From assembly GCA_937893605.1 (NCBI GenBank), contig CALBGG010000102.1, positions 1 to 17,986 on the forward strand: a DNA stretch of 17,986 nt, read 5' to 3'. The stretch comes from an uncultured Clostridia bacterium. GTDB taxonomy: Bacteria > Bacillota > Clostridia > Oscillospirales > Oscillospiraceae. The position numbers and the translations under genes are program-made. Position 1 is the first letter of the stretch. Every line of letters begins with the position of its first letter. Below are positions 13,967 through 17,986 of this stretch, in pieces. The notes below the pieces were generated by a model. That model saw only the letters and a list, made by a program, of their open reading frames with translations, made no database searches and had not been told where the DNA came from.

Positions 13967-14175
13967 AGCGAATTTGGCAGAGACATGCTAAAGACATTAA
14001 TTATGCAGAATCAAAATAAAGTAGATGACAATGGCAGAAATGAATACGTGTTCAGCTCCGAGACAAGCGGGCCGAGCTCTCTGCCGCCGAAACAATGGAC
14101 GGGCTGCTTGCTAACGCCGTGAGGCAACCCTCACAGGAAGAGATACGGATATTTATATATCTGAGGTATAACTAA
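13967..14175 (+). pseudogene. Possible remnant of a tyrosine recombinase (integrase)
   Basis: Two short fragments in different frames look like pieces of one gene. Frame one (open from 13952, ATG at 13985, stop at 14122) reads FGRDMLKTLIMQNQNK and then NEYVFSSETSGP, like the middle of phage/ICE integrases (NEYVF..TGGP). Frame two (about 14044-14175) reads KRAELSAAETMDGLLANAV, like the extreme C-terminus of such integrases (AA.TMG..LA..V). The catalytic His-x-x-Arg and Tyr region between them is absent, so an internal deletion with a frame change is implied. It lies directly beside the T-arm-like CCA end, where integrases are commonly found. The homology is by eye only. Confidence 0.3.
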
Positions 14176-14191
14176 ACTACACATTAAATAA

Positions 14192-14225
14192 CTGCGCGTC
14201 CCGGCTTTAAAGCCGGGACGCGCAG
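14192..14225. terminator. Perfect 34-bp palindrome, probable terminator of the tetR-type gene
   Basis: CTGCGCGTCCCGGCTTT (14192-14208) is followed without a spacer by its exact reverse complement (14209-14225). As RNA it forms a GC-rich stem with an AU-rich tip. On the minus strand it is followed by TTATTTAATG, a weak U-tract, so it best serves the leftward regulator gene that ends about 150 bases before it. The 14226-14376 stretch between shows nothing I recognise. Confidence 0.7.
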
Positions 14226-14376
14226 CTTTACAGTTACAGGACCAATCTTTCCGGCTGCAGTATATTTAAACTGTCGTCGAATTTTTGGCCGGCAATGTCG
14301 ATAACTCTTTTGCGGCAGACTACCCGACTGTTCAAAGCTGCCGTGAGCTGAAGTGCCCGCACTCTGCTCACACCAT

Positions 14377-14964
14377 TTATTCAGGAGGAATCTTCCGAGG
14401 AGTGGCGAGGAGGTACTCGGCAAGCTCGCTGGGAATACATTTTGTTCCGTAATCTGCAAGCCATGTTGAAGGGAAACGGTTCGTATTCAAAAAATGAAGC
14501 TCGGCAATTCTGACAATACCGCTCATAAAAAACTGAAGTATATTGCGGAGCTCATCATCGTATGGACCGGGATAACCGTTTACCCGCAGCAGTCGCTGAA
14601 GATCCTCAATGCCTTTTTGTTCAATTTTTTCCCTTACATCGTTCTGTCCATGATAAGCCAATGTGTTTTTGAAACGGGTCATCATTATACTATCGCGCTC
14701 TGTATTCCAACAGGCATCGAAAAATTTCTGAAGCGGGATAAGGTTACCGGAAGAATCCCACCAAAGGTGCTCGGTCAATTCCTCGTATATATGACCCATC
14801 AACGCGTACTTATCTTCATAGTAATTATAGAATGACCGTAGGCTTGTGCTTGCGTTTTTTGATATTTCTGCGACAGAAATGCATTGCAGTTGCTTAGTCT
14901 CAAGAAGCTCAATCAATGAATATGCAAGGCGGTCTTTTACGGGAGGAATCGGATTCAAAGTCAA
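14377..14964 (-). CDS. TetR/AcrR family transcriptional regulator
   Basis: A 195-residue protein with an N-terminal TetR DNA-binding domain. The helix-turn-helix lies at about residues 29-55 (ISVAEISKNASTSLRSFYNY, then YEDKYALMGHIY). The rest is a helical ligand/dimer domain of a type common in Firmicutes (FKNTLAYHGQND). It is transcribed away from the SDR-SDR-OYE genes across a shared control region, the usual arrangement for a local repressor. No ATG fits. The first possible start is TTG at 14964, immediately after an in-frame TGA. GGAAG lies too close to it (3 bases) but 9 bases from a second TTG two codons later, so the true start may be 14958. Third positions are AT-richer than in genes left of 13,600. 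Confidence 0.88.
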   Translation of the reverse strand: MTLNPIPPVKDRLAYSLIELLETKQLQCISVAEISKNASTSLRSFYNYYEDKYALMGHIYEELTEHLWWDSSGNLIPLQKFFDACWNTERDSIMMTRFKNTLAYHGQNDVREKIEQKGIEDLQRLLRVNGYPGPYDDELRNILQFFMSGIVRIAELHFLNTNRFPSTWLADYGTKCIPSELAEYLLATPRKIPPE

Positions 14965-14980
14965 TCACTTCCATTCCATT

Positions 14981-15044
14981 TGCACAATATTAGCGATTTG
15001 TGTAATTGTGCATTTTTTATAGTTATTATATACAAATGCACAAA
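14981..15044. promoter_or_regulatory. Candidate operators: three TGCACAA half-sites
   Basis: TGCACAAT (14981-14988) and ATTGTGCA (15005-15012) form an inverted repeat, and a third TGCACAAA (15037-15044) lies between the -35 and -10 boxes of the regulator promoter. Position and symmetry suit autorepression by the adjacent TetR-type protein. This is inference from placement; the recognition sequence of this regulator is unknown. Confidence 0.45.
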
Positions 15045-15053
15045 GCAACGCAA
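15025..15053 (-). promoter_or_regulatory. Sigma-A promoter of the TetR-type regulator gene
   Basis: On the minus strand TTGCGT (15048-15053) is followed after 17 bases by a perfect TATAAT (15025-15030). Transcription would start near 15018, about 50 bases before the start codon. Confidence 0.65.
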
Positions 15054-15060
15054 GCGTTAA

Positions 15061-15087
15061 TTGTAAGCATGCGTCAATTGATATATT
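15061..15087 (+). promoter_or_regulatory. Possible extended -10 promoter of the SDR-SDR-OYE operon
   Basis: TGATATATT (15079-15087) gives an extended -10 element. TTGTAA (15061-15066) is a possible -35 with a short 15-base spacer. Overlapping it are near-identical direct repeats GCGTTAATTG (15054-15063) and GCGTCAATTG (15071-15080), and an inverted pair AACGC-aa-GCGTT (15047-15058), which could be operator sequence. Confidence 0.4.
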
Positions 15088-15138
15088 CTTAACGCAGAAA
15101 GTGCCTTGGCACAAAAAACAGATTGGAGGCTGAGAAAA

Positions 15139-15993
15139 TTGAGCGACTACAAAAGCAACTATATCCAAAAGAATTATGTCGAAGGAAAAGTAGTTATCAT
15201 CACGGGAGCTTCCAGCGGCTTCGGTCTTCTCACCGCAAAACGAATAGCGGAATGGGGCGGCAAGGTAGTGCTGGCAGCGCGAAACGAGGCAAAGCTTCAG
15301 AATGCAGTCAGAGAGATCAAGGAATCTGGCGGAGAAGCATGCTATGTTGTAGCAGATGTCACCAAAAAAGAAGATGTATTCAATGCGGCAGCATACGCAG
15401 TCACCACGTATGGGAAAATTGATGTACTCGTAAATAACGCGGGTACAATGCCGCTGGCTTTCTTCAGCGATCATGAGAAGGCGTTGGATAAATGGGAGCA
15501 GTGCCTTGACATCAGTCTGAAAGGCACGCTGTACGGGATCTGTGCAGTATATGACCAGATGATCAAGCAAGGCAGCGGTCATGTGATCAACATTTCGTCT
15601 ATTTATGCAAACTTTCCGCTGGCCGGTGCCGGTGTATATCAGGTCGCTAAAATGGGCGTACAGTATCTGGCTGATTCTCTGCGGAGTGAGTGCCAGGGGA
15701 AAATCAAGGTAACAACTGTAAAGCCAACAGGATTTATGCGCACCGGGCTGTCAGGCTCTGTTATTAACGAGATGGCAATCATGCCGGCGCTTACTATGCC
15801 CACCGAGGCTATGGTCAAATGGATAGAAGAGCCTGCGCTCCGCCCGGATTTCCATGACATCAACAGCGTCTCCTATAACGATCCGGATCCTCAGATTCTC
15901 GCAGACAACATCCTATATGCCATAAATCAGCCTCTTGGAGTGGATGTCGGAGACATTACCGTCCGCTGCAGCAACGACATGTTCATTGTCTGA
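15139..15993 (+). CDS. Short-chain dehydrogenase/reductase, classical type, copy 1
   Basis: A 284-residue NAD(P)-dependent oxidoreductase. It has the cofactor motif TGASSGFG (22-29), an arginine after the second strand (LAARNE, Arg48) that favours NADP(H), the NNAG motif (99-102), and catalytic Ser154, Tyr167 and Lys171 (NISS then YQVAK). The position usually held by the tetrad Asn is Ser126 (ISLKG). I choose TTG 15139 because GGAGG (15125-15129) is 9 bases upstream and the N-terminus then aligns with the next gene; the frame extends 11 codons further up without an RBS. It is the first gene of a rightward operon and a paralogue of the SDR that follows 15 bases later. Substrate unknown; a hydroxyl/ketone on a steroid-like or other hydrophobic molecule is possible. 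Confidence 0.92.
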   Translation: MSDYKSNYIQKNYVEGKVVIITGASSGFGLLTAKRIAEWGGKVVLAARNEAKLQNAVREIKESGGEACYVVADVTKKEDVFNAAAYAVTTYGKIDVLVNNAGTMPLAFFSDHEKALDKWEQCLDISLKGTLYGICAVYDQMIKQGSGHVINISSIYANFPLAGAGVYQVAKMGVQYLADSLRSECQGKIKVTTVKPTGFMRTGLSGSVINEMAIMPALTMPTEAMVKWIEEPALRPDFHDINSVSYNDPDPQILADNILYAINQPLGVDVGDITVRCSNDMFIV

Positions 15994-16008
15994 TTGGAGG
16001 AATAGAAA

Positions 16009-16839
16009 ATGAATACTTATCGCACCCAAAACTACGTCAAAGATAAGGTAATAGTTATTACAGGCGCATCCAGCGGCTTTGGAAAGGAAACTGCAAAAAA
16101 AGCAGCAGAGCTGGGTGGAAAAGTTGTTCTGGCGGCTCGCCGCGAGCATCTGCTGAGGGAGATCGTTCAGGAAATACGCGAGAACGGCGGCGAGGCATCC
16201 TACATTGCAACCGATGTGCGTGTCAAAGATCAGGTCGAAAGAATGATTCGCTTTGCAGTGGACACCTATGGAGCAGTAGATGTCCTGATCAATGATGCCG
16301 GTACTATGCCGCTTGCTTGGTTCTCGGAGCATGAGCAGGCAATGGCGGCGTGGGAGCAGTCCATCGCAACGGCTATCAACGGAACACTCTACGGCATCTC
16401 AGCGGTATATGACCAGATGATCAAGCAGGGGCATGGTCATATTGTCAATATTTCTTCTATTTTTGGAAATACAGCCTGCGCCGGTGGCGGTGTGTATAAC
16501 GTTACAAAAGCTGCAGTCCGTATGCTTGGTGATTCGCTGCGCATTGAAGCCAGAGGAAAAATCAAGGTCACCAATATCAAGCCGCCTTCTGTTGCAGCAA
16601 CAGGTCTTGTAGCAACAGAAGTAGACTATAACGCGGGACTCAATGGCGTCTACAGCAAAATCATCAATGCCTTTACCCAGCTTGGTACGCCGGGTCTTGA
16701 TGATCCGGAAAGCATGAAATGTTTTGATTTCGGACCGTCTATCATGGCGGACAATATCATCTATGCAATCAACCAACCGTGGGGCGTAGATATCAGCGAG
16801 TTGACAATGCGCGCCACAAATGAAACCATGTTTGTCTGA
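16009..16839 (+). CDS. Short-chain dehydrogenase/reductase, classical type, copy 2
   Basis: A 276-residue paralogue of the preceding SDR. Shared stretches include VITGASSGFG, GGKVVLAAR, DVLxNxAGTMPLA, GTLYGI and AVYDQMIKQG, and both end in a similar NQPxGVD tail. It has TGASSGFG (18-25), Arg44 favouring NADP(H), and catalytic Ser150, Tyr163 and Lys167 (YNVTK). Two changes stand out: NNAG has become NDAG (Asp96) and the tetrad Asn slot is Ala122 (TAING). The C-terminal substrate lobe (about 180-245) has diverged most, so the copies probably differ in substrate or stereochemistry. GGAGGA upstream supports the ATG. It sits 11 bases before the OYE-type gene. Confidence 0.92.
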   Translation: MNTYRTQNYVKDKVIVITGASSGFGKETAKKAAELGGKVVLAARREHLLREIVQEIRENGGEASYIATDVRVKDQVERMIRFAVDTYGAVDVLINDAGTMPLAWFSEHEQAMAAWEQSIATAINGTLYGISAVYDQMIKQGHGHIVNISSIFGNTACAGGGVYNVTKAAVRMLGDSLRIEARGKIKVTNIKPPSVAATGLVATEVDYNAGLNGVYSKIINAFTQLGTPGLDDPESMKCFDFGPSIMADNIIYAINQPWGVDISELTMRATNETMFV

Positions 16840-16850
16840 GGAGGTAAACC

Positions 16851-17986
16851 ATGAGTCATAAATTTCTGGAGCCGATTCAAATCGGCAACATTGAGGTAAA
16901 AAACAGGATAATTTTTCTGGCAATGGCCAAGACAATTTCCAACTTTGACGATAGCGTTTCTCAGCGGGACATCGACTACATAGAATCCGTAGCGGCCGGT
17001 GGAGCAGGCATTGTAATTCCCGGCGCTATGATTGTGGATCCTGCTTGGCCCTCGGTTCTACCCCTGCAGCCTGGCATTTATGATGACAGATTTATCCCTC
17101 GTCTGCGCTTGCTGGTCAATGCCGCACATAAACACAACGCAAAGATTCTTTTCCAGCTTTGGCATCCGGGCGCAACCAATTATTCCGGCATACAGCCTAA
17201 AACCGTGGACGAGCTGACCGTAGCGGAGATAAAAGATATTCAGGCAAAATTTATCTCCGCGGCAAAACGTGCCATGGCAGCAGGGGCAGACGGCGTAGAG
17301 TTCCAGACCTGTCATGGGTATCTTGCCTGCCAGTTCATTTCACCTTTATTCAATCATCGTACTGATGAGTACGGATGGAGCAAGTTGGAGGATCGCACTC
17401 GCTTCGCGGTAGAAACCCTGACAGAAATTCGCAGAGTTATTGGTCCAAACAAGATCCTCTCTGTCAAAATGCAGGGATTTGACTACCCGAAAGGTGAGGG
17501 ACCCAACGGGCAGGACGGTATCGATCCTGAGCAGGCTGCGCAGGTTGCTCCGTACCTTGAAAAAGCAGGTGCGGATGTCATTTCCGTCTCTGCGGGCGGA
17601 ACGATCTATCATCAGGATGATATTATGTCTGGCGATGTGCATCGCGCAGAAGGGTGGAAAGTTCCTGCTGCCGAACTCGTTAAGAAGGCTGTTTCAATCC
17701 CCGTTGCCGCAACAGGCAGCATTCGCCATCCGGACTATGTTGATAAGATCATAGACGAAGGTAAGGTAGACATGGTCGGTATGGGGCGCGGCATTCTTGC
17801 TGAACGTGAGTGGGTCAAGAAATGTGCTGAAGGGCGTGAGGACGAACTGCGATACTGCATTTCCTGTATGAATTGCTTCAATGTAGGGCTGTTCCAGTAT
17901 GAACAGAGCAATTGCTCTGTAAATCCCTTCGCGCTGCGGGAAGGCTCCAAGCGGCCGTTTGATGACGTTGGGAACGGCAGAGTTGT
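16851..17986 (+). CDS. NADH:flavin oxidoreductase / Old Yellow Enzyme family Fe-S flavoenzyme, truncated by window end
   Basis: The 378 visible codons have no stop and run off the right edge. They cover a TIM-barrel FMN domain (about 1-330), with QLWHPG (102-107), HGYLACQFISPLFNHRTDEY (155-174) and GMGRGILAEREW (310-321), followed by a [4Fe-4S] motif, Cys336-x2-Cys339-x2-Cys342-x12-Cys355. That spacing is the one in trimethylamine dehydrogenase rather than the C-x2-C-x3-C-x11-C of E. coli FadH. Such enzymes normally continue into an FAD/NAD(P) domain, here cut off, and reduce C=C bonds of enones or enoyl-CoA; the group includes BaiCD, BaiH and 2,4-dienoyl-CoA reductase. A strong GAGGAGGT RBS overlaps the upstream stop, so it is in operon with both SDR genes. 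Substrate cannot be assigned. Confidence 0.92.
   Translation, partial: MSHKFLEPIQIGNIEVKNRIIFLAMAKTISNFDDSVSQRDIDYIESVAAGGAGIVIPGAMIVDPAWPSVLPLQPGIYDDRFIPRLRLLVNAAHKHNAKILFQLWHPGATNYSGIQPKTVDELTVAEIKDIQAKFISAAKRAMAAGADGVEFQTCHGYLACQFISPLFNHRTDEYGWSKLEDRTRFAVETLTEIRRVIGPNKILSVKMQGFDYPKGEGPNGQDGIDPEQAAQVAPYLEKAGADVISVSAGGTIYHQDDIMSGDVHRAEGWKVPAAELVKKAVSIPVAATGSIRHPDYVDKIIDEGKVDMVGMGRGILAEREWVKKCAEGREDELRYCISCMNCFNVGLFQYEQSNCSVNPFALREGSKRPFDDVGNGRV

Noticed and set aside
15139..16839. Naming the SDR genes baiA
   Set aside because: Length and motifs fit a different classical SDR subgroup (AVYDQMIKQG and an extended NQPxGVD tail) and lack the BaiA pattern; only the SDR class is supported.
1..17986. 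CRISPR arrays, insertion sequences with intact transposases, rRNA genes
   Set aside because: No regularly spaced repeats, no intact transposase and no rRNA-like conserved sequence were seen.

Overview
The window looks like a piece of chromosome from an anaerobic, gut-type Clostridia (probably Oscillospiraceae/Ruminococcaceae-like; the lineage is inferred from gene content and style, not from any marker gene). Pointers are the first codons of a pyruvate:ferredoxin oxidoreductase, an oxygen-sensitive class III ribonucleotide reductase, a Firmicutes-type Asp23/FakA pair, a guanidine-I riboswitch, strong AGGAGG ribosome binding sites and several TTG starts. Coding sequence from about 200 to 13,600 is GC-rich at third positions; the block after about 13,900 is visibly more AT-rich.

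Layout. 1-222: start of a leftward PFOR gene and a divergent promoter region. 223-2297: an Asp23/Gls24 envelope protein and FakA-like fatty acid kinase, ending in a very long hairpin shared with a convergent secreted PepSY-like protein (2437-2982, minus). 3143-7503: a tightly overlapping operon of moaC, cytosolic-type asparaginase, a BaiN/HI0933-family flavoprotein and a COG2509-type flavoprotein, closed by a textbook terminator. 7503-11873: an anaerobic dNTP-synthesis operon with two NrdR boxes, an NrdG-type activase, an NrdD carrying a fused C-terminal glutaredoxin-like domain (CPNC), and a thioredoxin reductase. 11858-12725: a guanidine-I (ykkC) riboswitch with its terminator controlling two overlapping SMR exporter subunits of opposite charge topology. 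12740-13609 (minus): a secreted DUF1002 (YpuA-like) protein.

13610-14376 has no intact gene. It holds a structured element bounded by imperfect inverted repeats that resemble tRNA T-arm/acceptor 3' ends (one ends in CCA), a probable decayed tyrosine recombinase, and a perfect 34-bp palindrome. This looks like the scar or edge of an integrated element.

14377-17986 is a cassette of a divergently transcribed TetR-type regulator, two tandem homologous short-chain dehydrogenases and an Old-Yellow-Enzyme/2,4-dienoyl-CoA-reductase-type Fe-S flavoenzyme that runs off the right edge. SDR plus OYE enzymes together suggest reduction/oxidation of a ketone/enone substrate (steroid, bile acid or other small molecule); the substrate cannot be read from the sequence. 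The most interesting items are the self-contained NADPH-TrxB-glutaredoxin-NrdD electron path, the TetR/SDR/SDR/OYE cassette with its putative operators, and the T-arm-like inverted-repeat element.
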